A DNA stretch of 33,038 nt from Flavobacteriales bacterium (GTDB lineage Bacteria; Bacteroidota; Bacteroidia; Flavobacteriales_D; Crocinitomicaceae). The notes beneath the pieces are model-generated. The model saw only the letters and a list, made by a program, of their open reading frames with translations, was not told where the DNA came from and searched no databases. Positions 7,901 through 15,658 of this stretch are shown in pieces. A program made the translations under genes and the position numbers. How positions within the stretch are numbered: the stretch's first letter is position 1; the number at the start of each line of letters is the position of its first letter. The DNA is taken from assembly GCA_947454395.1 (NCBI GenBank), contig CANGLG010000004.1, positions 1 through 33,038 of the forward strand, in the 5' to 3' direction.

Positions 7901-8168
7901 AGAAGCAAGAGTTGTAGGTGATGGAGAGTTCGCAACAGCATGTTCTGATTCTTGTCCTACAAATGCAATCATAGTTGGAGATTGGAATGATGTTAATTCC
8001 ATAATTCGTAAAAGTTCAGATGACAACAGAGCATATCAGGCTCTTGAGGAAGTGGGAGTGAAACCAAACGTATGGTATAAAGTAAAAGTTAGAAACGAAG
8101 AGAATAGTTTATTAAATAAACTACAAGTTGTTGAGGAAGTAGCAGAAAATAAAAAAGCAGGTCATTAA
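4962..8168 (+). CDS. actB: ACIII subunit ActB: Tat-exported molybdopterin-like plus iron-sulfur protein
   Basis: At 1068 residues this is the largest ACIII subunit. Near the N-terminus lies a twin-arginine signal (TARRDFLKFLGF, RR at 50-51) followed by a lipobox-like LAAC with Cys69, so a periplasmic lipoprotein is likely. The middle part is the molybdopterin-oxidoreductase-like domain, which in this family carries no molybdenum. From about residue 795 follow four cysteine clusters for Fe-S centres: CIGCGSCLIAC, CHHCNHAPCETVCP, CIGTRYCANNCP and CSFC, with CSDSCP at the end. These bind three 4Fe-4S and one 3Fe-4S cluster in solved homologues. It passes electrons from quinol to ActA. It lies between actA and actC with short gaps. 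Confidence 0.95.
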   Translation: MGITRKYWKGIEELKQTPEFIKHKEQEFPNQQTIEEFLSDDKLAETSTARRDFLKFLGFSVAAATLAACEAPVTKAVPYVVKPENVTPGMPTWYASTYYDGYSYASILVKTREGRPIFIKGNKEYGFTKGGVNPQVIASVLGLYDSERLSGPLANKKSTSWSNVDKEITSAIKSAKKVTLLSNTLISPSLNRVISEMATALNGESGSKFEHIQYDAVSYSAIREANLKSFGASIIPGYDFSKAKTVVSIDADFLNSWLLPTEFAVQYGLTRNPDSKWMSKHFQFESILSVSGSNADYRGMVKPSELAGVLSYLIKGLGGSTSVSATIPASAKLAADEAIKSLKKSGKESLIVCGSNNVGLQILTNKLNNLLNAYGTTLDLTNTIELFKGDDHQVQKFVKDVVSGKGPEVLLMLGVNPVYSLPNGDAFGKALSNIKTTVSFASHEDETASLVKYICPDHHALEGWNDYKPKANHFAIAQPTIRPLHNTASALESLLVWNGKAQRGGKDSAVAYDYMAATFATQVPGADFAFTTHNSCTELATTSTALVYKDASVSNLPKSNDKEVVLYQKAGIGIGLQANNPWLQELPDPISKVTWDNYITMNPVTMENDGYATTYDQEHGLNLATVTVNGKSVTLPVYPLPGQAIGTIGIALGYGRGANGEKIGKAAFQTKEYGGYETENGKPKAIGANVYGFVSTVNGNIEYYNSAKIEKASGEYSIAATQIHHTVMGRHSIVRETTLGIYTSKDKEAYNPAHKLEKLNKEGEHEKRPMKEFDLWDAHPVEKIGHRWGMTVDLSSCIGCGSCLIACQSENNVPVVGKDEVRRGREMHWLRIDRYFSSDEEAAVGTRKDKETFSYDKAEDAAENPKVVHMPMMCHHCNHAPCETVCPVAATTHSNEGLNQMAYNRCIGTRYCANNCPYKVRRFNWFNYPSYKKFTEINPAQDDLGRMVLNPDVTVRTRGVMEKCSFCVQRIQATKLSAKKEARVVGDGEFATACSDSCPTNAIIVGDWNDVNSIIRKSSDDNRAYQALEEVGVKPNVWYKVKVRNEENSLLNKLQVVEEVAENKKAGH

Positions 8169-8188
8169 TCGAAAAATAAAAATTTGTA

Positions 8189-9577
8189 ATGCAAAAGGAA
8201 GCAGTAATTAGAGAACCCCTCATTTTAGGTCATAAGACTTATCATGACATTACGGAAGATGTTTGTCGTCCTATAGAAGACAAAGCTCCTAAAATGTGGT
8301 ATATTCTATTTGGAATAGCCCTTATTATTGGACTTTATGGTGTTGGAAGTATTTGTTATCTATTAGGAACAGGTATCGGTGTTTGGGGATTGAATAAAAC
8401 AATAGGTTGGGCTTGGGATATTACCAATTTCGTATGGTGGGTAGGTATCGGTCACGCTGGAACATTAATTTCTGCAGTTTTGTTGTTGTTCCGTCAAAAA
8501 TGGAGAATGGCAATTAACCGTTCCGCGGAGGCGATGACTATTTTTGCTGTATTCATGGCTGGTTTATTTCCATTAATTCACATGGGACGTTTATGGGTGG
8601 GTTATTGGGTTCTTCCAATTCCAAACCAATTTGGGTCATTGTGGGTGAATTTTAACTCACCATTGTTGTGGGACGTATTTGCAATTTCAACTTATTTATC
8701 GGTATCATTAGTATTCTGGTACATTGGTTTGATTCCAGATTTTGCTACAATTCGTGATAGAGCAAAAAAACCTTTATCGAAAAAAATGTATTCTATTTTA
8801 GCATTCGGTTGGTCTGGAAGAGCAAAACATTGGAATCGTTTTGAATTAGTTTCATTGGTATTAGCTGGTTTGGCGACACCTCTTGTATTCTCAGTTCACT
8901 CCATTGTATCTTTTGACTTTGCTACCTCTGTAATTCCTGGATGGCACACAACAATTTTTCCTCCTTATTTTGTTGCTGGAGCGGTATTTTCAGGTTTTGC
9001 GATGGTACAAACGCTTTTATTGATTATGCGTAAAGCAATGGGTCTTGAGGCTTATATTCATACTAAGCACGTTGAATATATGAATATTGTAATCATGGTT
9101 ACTGGCTCTATAGTTGGTACAGCCTATATTACAGAGTTATTTATTTCTTGGTATTCTGGAGTAGAATATGAAGCGTATGCTTTCATTAATAGAGCTACTG
9201 GTCCATACTGGTGGGCATATTGGTCAATGATGACATGTAACGTAATTTCTCCGCAATTAATGTGGTTCAAACCTTTAAGAAGAAGTTTACTATTTACGTT
9301 TTTCATTTCTATTGTTGTAAATATCGGGATGTGGTTTGAGCGTTATGTTATTATCGTAACATCAATACACAGAGATTACTTACCAGCAGCATGGAGTATG
9401 CACTATCCAAGTCATATTGATATTGCAGTTTATGTGGGTACTATTGGGCTGTTCTTTGTATTTTTCTTATTGTTTGCTCGTTTCTTCCCAGTATTGGCTT
9501 TGAATGAAGTAAAAACAATTTTGAAAGGTTCAGGACAATCTTACAAAGAATCACCAGACTATCACGAACATCATTAA
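8189..9577 (+). CDS. actC: ACIII subunit ActC: NrfD/PsrC-type membrane subunit
   Basis: This is an integral membrane protein with about ten hydrophobic helices. The N-terminus REPLILGHKTYHDITEDV is typical of ActC. The run NFVWWVGIGHAGTLISAVLLL and the following RPLIHMGRLWV-like segment (FPLIHMGRLWVGYWVLPIPN) are characteristic of the NrfD family quinol pocket. It binds menaquinol on the periplasmic side and hands electrons to ActB. It is 20 bases behind actB and 5 ahead of actD. The length of 462 fits the family. Confidence 0.95.
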   Translation: MQKEAVIREPLILGHKTYHDITEDVCRPIEDKAPKMWYILFGIALIIGLYGVGSICYLLGTGIGVWGLNKTIGWAWDITNFVWWVGIGHAGTLISAVLLLFRQKWRMAINRSAEAMTIFAVFMAGLFPLIHMGRLWVGYWVLPIPNQFGSLWVNFNSPLLWDVFAISTYLSVSLVFWYIGLIPDFATIRDRAKKPLSKKMYSILAFGWSGRAKHWNRFELVSLVLAGLATPLVFSVHSIVSFDFATSVIPGWHTTIFPPYFVAGAVFSGFAMVQTLLLIMRKAMGLEAYIHTKHVEYMNIVIMVTGSIVGTAYITELFISWYSGVEYEAYAFINRATGPYWWAYWSMMTCNVISPQLMWFKPLRRSLLFTFFISIVVNIGMWFERYVIIVTSIHRDYLPAAWSMHYPSHIDIAVYVGTIGLFFVFFLLFARFFPVLALNEVKTILKGSGQSYKESPDYHEHH

Positions 9578-9582
9578 TATAA

Positions 9583-10125
9583 ATGAATATGTCAGATAAA
9601 GTAATTTATGTAATGTACGACGATGACGGAGCGCTTAAAGATGGTGCTAAGAAACTCGTTGCAAAAGGAGTAAAAATTAATGAGGTTTTTTCTCCATTTC
9701 CAATTCATGGAATCGATCCAATTATTGGTGTAAAAAATACGCGATTAGGAATAATGTCATTTTTATATGGTTTGACAGGTTTGACATTGGCAACAATTGG
9801 AATGAGATATTTCATGGTTGTGGACTGGCCTATGAACATTGGTGGCAAACCTAATTTCACTTATTTAGATAATATTTTAGCATTTATTCCAATAAGTTTC
9901 GAGTTTACAGTTTTGTGTGCGGCTCATGGTATGGCAATAACATATTTATTGAGAAATAAGACTCTACCTGGAATGCCTGCTCAAAATCCTGATCCAAGAA
10001 CAACCGATGATAAATTTGTTATGGAGATTAGATTGAGTGAAAATCATTCTATTTCTGAAGATGAAATTGATAGTCTTCTGAAAGAAACTGGCTATTTAGA
10101 ATTGGATAAGAAAGAAGTAAAATAA
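9583..10125 (+). CDS. actD: ACIII subunit ActD (DUF3341)
   Basis: A small subunit of alternative complex III. It has a cytoplasmic N-terminal domain (VIYVMYDDDGALKDGAKKLV) and two membrane helices (about residues 58-78 and 95-125). The motif FSPFPIHGIDPIIGVKNTRLG is the hallmark of DUF3341. A second ATG at 9589 (MSDKV) is an equally good start and gives 178 residues. It has no cofactor; its role is structural, and it links ActC with the rest of the complex. Confidence 0.93.
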   Translation: MNMSDKVIYVMYDDDGALKDGAKKLVAKGVKINEVFSPFPIHGIDPIIGVKNTRLGIMSFLYGLTGLTLATIGMRYFMVVDWPMNIGGKPNFTYLDNILAFIPISFEFTVLCAAHGMAITYLLRNKTLPGMPAQNPDPRTTDDKFVMEIRLSENHSISEDEIDSLLKETGYLELDKKEVK

Positions 10126-10133
10126 GATTTCAA

Positions 10134-10883
10134 ATGAAAAAACATTTATACTCGATACTCGGATTTTCTTCAGTTGCATTTTCAATGTTACTGTTGGGGT
10201 CTTGTAAATCAGATGCAGATAGTTCTGGATTTGAATATATGCCAGACATGTATCGTTCGCCGGCAATTGAAGCTTATGTTGATTATGGTGAGGTTCGTGG
10301 AAAACAAAATAAGGATTTGAAATTGGCTCTTTCTGCCATGACTCCACCAAAGAATACAATTCCTTACATGGCAGGAAAAGATTCTGCAGAAGTTAAATTC
10401 ATGCTTCCTCATTTTAGAAAACCGAATGTGGCTTTTAGAGAAACACACGGTTTGTATGGTTTTGATGTTTCAACTGCCGATGAATATCTTCTAGCTGCAA
10501 ATGATAAAAATCCTTTGACACTTAATGCAAAAAATGCTGAAGAAGTATTAAAAAAGGGAAAAGAATTATTTACTGCGATGTGTCAGCATTGTCACGGTGA
10601 AAAGGGTGACGGAAACGGTCCAATGGTTGCAAGTGGTGCATACGTAGGAGTACCTAATTATGCTACTCTAACAAACCTGTCTGATGGGCAAATTTTCTAT
10701 TCAATTTACTATGGTAAAGGTATGATGGGTTCTCATGGTTCAATTTTGAATAAAAAAGAAATTTGGACTTTGGTTCATTACGTTCGTCAGTTCCAGAATA
10801 AGGATTATGGCAAATTTGATCCAACTGGAAAACCAATGGCCTTAGTATCAGCACCTGTTGATTCAACAAAAATGAAACCTTAA
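10134..10883 (+). CDS. actE: ACIII subunit ActE: monoheme cytochrome c lipoprotein
   Basis: The signal peptide ends in a lipobox (LLLGSC, Cys near residue 24), so the protein is an outer-leaflet lipoprotein. One heme site, CQHCH followed by GEKGDGNGPM, lies in the C-terminal class I cytochrome domain. A Met in GKGMMGSHG is the probable distal ligand. The middle part (PDMYRSPAIEAYVDY, then the MTPPKNTIPYMAG segment) is the usual ActE leader. It works with ActA in passing electrons towards the oxidase. It lies 8 bases behind actD. Confidence 0.93.
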   Translation: MKKHLYSILGFSSVAFSMLLLGSCKSDADSSGFEYMPDMYRSPAIEAYVDYGEVRGKQNKDLKLALSAMTPPKNTIPYMAGKDSAEVKFMLPHFRKPNVAFRETHGLYGFDVSTADEYLLAANDKNPLTLNAKNAEEVLKKGKELFTAMCQHCHGEKGDGNGPMVASGAYVGVPNYATLTNLSDGQIFYSIYYGKGMMGSHGSILNKKEIWTLVHYVRQFQNKDYGKFDPTGKPMALVSAPVDSTKMKP

Positions 10884-10895
10884 TAAAATAGTGTG

Positions 10896-12083
10896 ATGGA
10901 ATTTCAGATAAATAAGAAAGCAAAAAATGTAGTTTTTACTCTTATTGGGGTTGGTTTACTACTTACTATAGTTGGAATCGCAACAGGAATGGGCGATCAT
11001 CACTTTAAAACAAGATTGTTAACGAATGGATTAATCAATGGATTTTTCTTTTTCGCACTTGGTTTAGGTGCTTTGTTCTTTTTAGCATTACAATACGCAA
11101 CCGAGACGGGGTGGTATGCATCAGTAAAAAGAGTAATTGAGGCTGTCGCAGGATTTTTACCATATGGAATGGCCTTTTTTGGACTAGTTTTATTGGTAAT
11201 TACAATCATGGACGGTGCACACATTTATTTATGGATGGATGCAGATATCGTTAAGGAAGATGAAATAATTCGAGGTAAATCAGGATTTTTAAATCCGGCA
11301 TTTTTCTGGATAAGAACCTTAGTTTATTTTGCAACATATTTTTTATTCTTACGTGGATTTAAGAAGCGTTCATTATTAGAGGATAAAGTAGGAGGTACAG
11401 ATCTACATTTTACAAATTATAAAAGAGGTGCTTTATTTTTAGTTTTCTTCGCAGTTTTTAGTTCTACTTCGGCATGGGATTGGTTAATGTCAATTGATGT
11501 ACATTGGTTTTCAACTTTATTTGGATGGTATACTTTTGCTGGAATGTGGTGTTCAACTATGGTTGTTCTTGTATTAACAACACTATATTTGAAAAAATTA
11601 GGTTATTTGGAAAAAGTAAATGAGTCACACATACATGATTTAGGTAAATGGACATTTGCTACATCTTTTCTTTGGTCCTATTTATGGTTTTCTCAATTTA
11701 TGTTGATATGGTATGCTAATATCGGTGAAGAGGTTACTTACTATCAAATGAGAATAGAAAACTTTAAGGTTTTATACTTTGCTATGTTTGTTATCAATTT
11801 TGCTTTCCCAATGTTGCTCTTAATGTCTAGAGATGCAAAAAGACATGCAGGTATTTTGACGATAGTAGGGTTAATTATACTTACTGGTCATTGGGTTGAT
11901 GTATATATTATGGTATCAGCTGGCTCTCTTGGAGCAAATGCTAAAATTGGCTTCTTGGAGGTTGGTATGGCTTTATTAATAGCAGGTTCGTTTATTTTTG
12001 TAGTATTACGAAACTTGACAAAGGCGCCATTAACACCAGTTAATCACCCATTCCTGGATGAAAGTATTCACCACGAAATTTAA
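10896..12083 (+). CDS. actF: ACIII subunit ActF: NrfD-like membrane subunit
   Basis: A membrane protein of about ten helices, paralogous to ActC and without a bound cofactor in solved complexes. Typical stretches are GLINGFFFFALGLGALFFLALQYATETGW near the N-terminus and TSAWDWLMSIDVHWFSTLFGWYTFAGMW in the middle. I chose the ATG at 10896 (MEFQINKK); a GTG directly before it at 10893 would add one residue. It is 12 bases behind actE and is the last ACIII gene before coxB. Confidence 0.93.
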   Translation: MEFQINKKAKNVVFTLIGVGLLLTIVGIATGMGDHHFKTRLLTNGLINGFFFFALGLGALFFLALQYATETGWYASVKRVIEAVAGFLPYGMAFFGLVLLVITIMDGAHIYLWMDADIVKEDEIIRGKSGFLNPAFFWIRTLVYFATYFLFLRGFKKRSLLEDKVGGTDLHFTNYKRGALFLVFFAVFSSTSAWDWLMSIDVHWFSTLFGWYTFAGMWCSTMVVLVLTTLYLKKLGYLEKVNESHIHDLGKWTFATSFLWSYLWFSQFMLIWYANIGEEVTYYQMRIENFKVLYFAMFVINFAFPMLLLMSRDAKRHAGILTIVGLIILTGHWVDVYIMVSAGSLGANAKIGFLEVGMALLIAGSFIFVVLRNLTKAPLTPVNHPFLDESIHHEI

Positions 12084-12106
12084 TAACGATATATTCAATA
12101 ATTGAG

Positions 12107-13345
12107 ATGGAAAATAAATTAATTATTCTTTTAGTAATCATATTAGGAGCTATTGCAATAGCTCAATTGGTGAGAGTTTATGAGCTTTCGTCAAAAATGA
12201 GAAAAACTGGAGAGCATGAGGTAAGCAGTCGAGACAATAATTTGAATGCTAAATTGTTACTTGGTTTTGTGATTTCTCTTTTTGCAAGCTTTGTTTACCT
12301 TATGGTTGAATATGGTTGGACTGGTCGTGGTGTTGCTGCATCAACTCAAGGTCAAGAGATAGACTGGTTATTAAATTTAAATTTAGTTATCGTAATAGCA
12401 GTATTCTTTTTGACTAACTTCTTGTTGTTCTTTTTTGCATACAAATATGTTAAAAGACCTGGTGTACCTGCTTTTTATTATCCTCACAACAACAAATTAG
12501 AAATGCTTTGGACGGTTGTTCCAGCATGTGTTCTTGCTGTTATAATTATTCTAGGATTAAAGAGTTGGAATAATTTAACTGGGGAGTCACCAGAAGATGC
12601 TATTAGAGTAGAATTGTTTTCAAAACAATTTGATTGGACAGCACGTTACGCTGGAAAAGATAATATCCTAGGAAAATACGATTATAAGTTGACAACGGAT
12701 AATAATGAACTTGCATTAATGACAACAAACACAATCGATTCATCTATTCGGTTAATGATTGAAGGGCCAAATGGTATAAAGAATATTCAGAAAGTATTGA
12801 ACAAAAGAGATACCGTATTGTCTGATTCAGTAACAGGAGTACTTAAAACAGATTTATCTAGAAAAGAAAGACTTTTGCGTTTGTTAGTACAAATGAAGAA
12901 TAATCATTCAAAAGGAGTTGATAATTATGCTTGGGATGATATTATTCAAAAAGACACCTTAGTATTATGTAAAGGTAAAGACTATGAATTTAATTTTAGA
13001 TCAAAGGATGTAATTCACTCAGCTTATTTCATGCATTTTAGAGCACAGATTAACACGGTTCCAGGTATGACGACAAGAACGAAGTTCAAGCCAATTTACA
13101 CAACAGAAGAAATGCGCGAAAAGATGAATGATTCTAAATTTAACTACATTTTAATGTGTAACAAAATTTGTGGAGGTGCGCATTACAAAATGAAAATGAT
13201 AGTTGTGGTTAAAAATGAAGTAGATTATAAGTCTTGGATGGCTTCAAAAGCAAAAGAAACTTTCAAAGATAAGTATTTTCCAGCAGTTGCTCCTATGGCT
13301 GCAGCAGCACCAATGGCTGATACAACGAAAACAATAAGTAAATAA
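12107..13345 (+). CDS. coxB: cytochrome c oxidase subunit II
   Basis: The subunit carries the CuA site that accepts electrons for the oxidase. Four hydrophobic segments are visible (about residues 4-25, 50-72, 88-112, 124-146), two more than the classical form; the extra N-terminal pair is known in Bacteroidetes. The CuA ligands are in CNKICGGAHYKM (C-x3-C-x3-H-x2-M) with the upstream His in DVIHSAYFMHF. The loop usually written CSE(I/L)C is CNKIC here, which should be harmless, because that position binds through the main chain. The C-terminus ends in an Ala/Met-rich tail. It lies 23 bases behind actF. Confidence 0.95.
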   Translation: MENKLIILLVIILGAIAIAQLVRVYELSSKMRKTGEHEVSSRDNNLNAKLLLGFVISLFASFVYLMVEYGWTGRGVAASTQGQEIDWLLNLNLVIVIAVFFLTNFLLFFFAYKYVKRPGVPAFYYPHNNKLEMLWTVVPACVLAVIIILGLKSWNNLTGESPEDAIRVELFSKQFDWTARYAGKDNILGKYDYKLTTDNNELALMTTNTIDSSIRLMIEGPNGIKNIQKVLNKRDTVLSDSVTGVLKTDLSRKERLLRLLVQMKNNHSKGVDNYAWDDIIQKDTLVLCKGKDYEFNFRSKDVIHSAYFMHFRAQINTVPGMTTRTKFKPIYTTEEMREKMNDSKFNYILMCNKICGGAHYKMKMIVVVKNEVDYKSWMASKAKETFKDKYFPAVAPMAAAAPMADTTKTISK

Positions 13346-13366
13346 TAGAAATAAAAAATATATAAA

Positions 13367-15175
13367 ATGGCTTCAGTAGCACACGAAGGACACGCACACG
13401 AGCATCATGGTGACCACCACCACGAAGAAACGTTTGTATCAAAGTATATTTTCAGTCAAGACCATAAAATGATTGGAAAACAGTTTTTAATAACTGCTGT
13501 ATTTATGGGTATTGTAGCTATGATATTGTCAATTCTATTTAGAATTCAATTGGCATATCCTGGAGAGAGTTCTGATTTCTTAAGTTTCTTTTTAGGTGAG
13601 AAATGGGCTCCGAATGGTGTGCTAAGAGAAGATATGTATCTTGGTCTAGTTACGATTCATGGTACTATCATGGTATTTTTTCTTTTGACAGGTGGTTTGT
13701 CAGGGACTTTCTCTAATTTGCTAATTCCATTACAAATTGGTGCTAGAGATATGGCATCAGGTTTTCTAAACATGTTATCGTATTGGTTCTTTTTCCTTTC
13801 ATCTGTTTTAATGCTTGTTTCTCTTTTCGTAGAGAATGGTCCAGCGATGGCAGGATGGACAATTTATCCTCCTCTATCAGCACTACCTCAGGCAGTCCCA
13901 GGATCTGGATTAGGAATGACGCTTTGGTTGTTTTCAATGGCTATTTTTATTGCGGGTTCATTAATTGGTTCATTGAACTATATAGTTACAGTTTTGAACC
14001 TAAGAACGACTGGAATGACCATGACAAGAATGCCTCTAACTGTTTGGGCTTTCTTCGTTACTGCAATCTTGGGTGTGTTATCATTCCCTGTTTTACTTTC
14101 TGCTGCCTTATTGTTAATCATGGATAGATTAGCTGGTACAAGTTTTTATTTATCTGACATTATCGTTGGAGGAGAAATGCTTGCTAACCATGGTGGTTCA
14201 CCAATTTTATTCCAGCATTTATTTTGGTTTCTTGGTCACCCGGAGGTATACATTGTATTATTACCGGCATTAGGACTATCATCTGAAATTATAGCAACGA
14301 ATGCAAGAAAACCAATCTTTGGTTATAAAGCGATGATAGGCTCAATTTTGGCAATTGGATTTTTATCCTTTATAGTTTGGGGTCACCATATGTTTGTAAC
14401 AGGGATGAATCCTTTCTTAGGCAGTGTTTTCGTATTTACTACATTACTTATTGCAATTCCTTCAGCAGTGAAAGTGTTTAATTATTTAACAACATTGTGG
14501 AAAGGTTCACTTATTTTCACTCCAGCAATGTTATTTGCTGTAGGTTTAGTTTCTACATTCATTACGGGTGGTGTTACAGGTATTATTTTGGCTGACTCAG
14601 CATTAGATATTTCAATTCATGATACTTATTTTGTTGTTGCTCACTTTCACATAGTAATGGGTATGTCGGCTGTTTTTGGAATGTTTGGTGGTGTTTATCA
14701 TTGGTTTCCAAAAATGTATGGAAGAATGATGAATACACGTCTTGGTTATGCTCATTTTTGGATAACTCTAGTTGGCGCTTATGGTGTATTTTTCCCGATG
14801 CATTTTGTTGGATTAGCAGGAGCACCAAGAAGATATTATGATTATTCTGTTTATAATGAATTTAATTCAGGTTCACTTGAACAAATTATGAATTTAAATG
14901 AGATAATAACCATTTTCGCAATTATTGCTGCTTTGGGTCAAATTCTATTCTTGTTTAATTTCTTCTATAGTATTTATCGTGGTCCTAAAGCACCTCAAAA
15001 TCCTTGGAATTCGAATTCATTAGAATGGACAACTCCAGTTGAACATGTTCATGGAAACTGGCCTGGTGAATTACCAACGGTTCATAGATGGCCTTATGAC
15101 TATTCTAAGCCAGGGTCGGATACAGATTTTATTCCTCAAAATGTTCCTCTAAAAGATGGAGAAGAAGAACACTAA
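13367..15175 (+). CDS. coxA: cytochrome c oxidase subunit I (A-type)
   Basis: The catalytic heme-copper subunit reduces O2 to water and pumps protons. Visible ligands are His in TIHGTIMVF (low-spin heme), GHPEVY (CuB His, cross-linked Tyr, D-channel Glu), WGHHMF (CuB) and HDTYFVVAHFHIV (both hemes). D-channel Asp and Asn (GARDMA, LNMLSYW) and K-channel Lys (PSAVKVFNY) are present, so it is an A-type pump. The first 25 residues hold about ten His in a run like HEHHGDHHHEE, which could bind copper or other metal. It is the last gene of the operon; no subunit III or IV gene follows. Confidence 0.96.
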   Translation: MASVAHEGHAHEHHGDHHHEETFVSKYIFSQDHKMIGKQFLITAVFMGIVAMILSILFRIQLAYPGESSDFLSFFLGEKWAPNGVLREDMYLGLVTIHGTIMVFFLLTGGLSGTFSNLLIPLQIGARDMASGFLNMLSYWFFFLSSVLMLVSLFVENGPAMAGWTIYPPLSALPQAVPGSGLGMTLWLFSMAIFIAGSLIGSLNYIVTVLNLRTTGMTMTRMPLTVWAFFVTAILGVLSFPVLLSAALLLIMDRLAGTSFYLSDIIVGGEMLANHGGSPILFQHLFWFLGHPEVYIVLLPALGLSSEIIATNARKPIFGYKAMIGSILAIGFLSFIVWGHHMFVTGMNPFLGSVFVFTTLLIAIPSAVKVFNYLTTLWKGSLIFTPAMLFAVGLVSTFITGGVTGIILADSALDISIHDTYFVVAHFHIVMGMSAVFGMFGGVYHWFPKMYGRMMNTRLGYAHFWITLVGAYGVFFPMHFVGLAGAPRRYYDYSVYNEFNSGSLEQIMNLNEIITIFAIIAALGQILFLFNFFYSIYRGPKAPQNPWNSNSLEWTTPVEHVHGNWPGELPTVHRWPYDYSKPGSDTDFIPQNVPLKDGEEEH

Positions 15176-15190
15176 AAATACAATGTTAAG

Positions 15191-15222
15191 AAAGCTTGGA
15201 AATTATTTCCAAGCTTTTTTTT
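15191..15222 (+). terminator. terminator of the act-cox operon
   Basis: A perfect 12-bp stem (AAAGCTTGGAAA, 15191-15202, with TTTCCAAGCTTT, 15206-15217) with a TTA loop and a run of eight T (15215-15222) lies 16 bases after the coxA stop. It closes the eight-gene unit. Confidence 0.92.
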
Positions 15223-15579
15223 CAGTGCGTTAAACAAGCGAAATCCATGGCTACACATTAAGTTGAAGCAATTTGGTGGTCATTTTGGCATCGCTGATAA
15301 AATGAAATAGTGTTACAGACCTGAAAAAGGTATTAGTTAACGATTTTTTAATTTAAATTATTCATACAACTTAACATTTGATAAATCCATCCGTTTAGCA
15401 ACTGAAAAAAACATTTTCACATTTGGAATCTCTTTCCTGCTGGTTCGAGTGGGAGATTATAATTAGTATCAAATAATTTCTTGGTTTTAATCTTGTTTTC
15501 GAATTCATAGAAAATCAATTTTGATAATTATGAATTTGATTCTCATATGTTATTAAATTATTAAGAAAAGAGTATAATA
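15223..15579. other. intergenic stretch with a possible repeat or relic frame
   Basis: About 360 bases hold no proper gene. On the minus strand the frame ending with TAG at 15251-15253 reads protein-like (SVTLFHFISDAKMTTKLLQ then LNV) for about 30 residues, without a good start. It may be a gene remnant or part of a dispersed intergenic repeat. The remainder up to the phased repeats is AT-rich and has no visible structure apart from weak inverted repeats. Confidence 0.3.
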
Positions 15580-15636
15580 CTTAATACAACCTTAACTTTT
15601 CATTAATTCGAGGATTACTTTTCAATCGTTTCTTTG
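15580..15636 (+). promoter_or_regulatory. TonB receptor promoter with 11-bp phased TTAA repeats (Pho-box-like)
   Basis: Direct repeats of 11 bp start at 15580 (CTTAATACAAC), 15591 (CTTAACTTTTC) and 15602 (ATTAATTCGAG). A weaker one starts at 15613 (GATTACTTTTC). A degenerate -7 element TTTCTTTG lies at 15629-15636, 16 bases after the third repeat. The repeats fit the site type of OmpR/PhoB regulators. CTTAACTT is a perfect hit to the cyanobacterial Pho-box unit PyTTAAPyPy(T/A), also spaced at 11 bp. The promoter ahead of the gene at 18630 has the same layout. Confidence 0.6.
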
Positions 15637-15658
15637 CAGCATATTTAAAGCAAAACAA

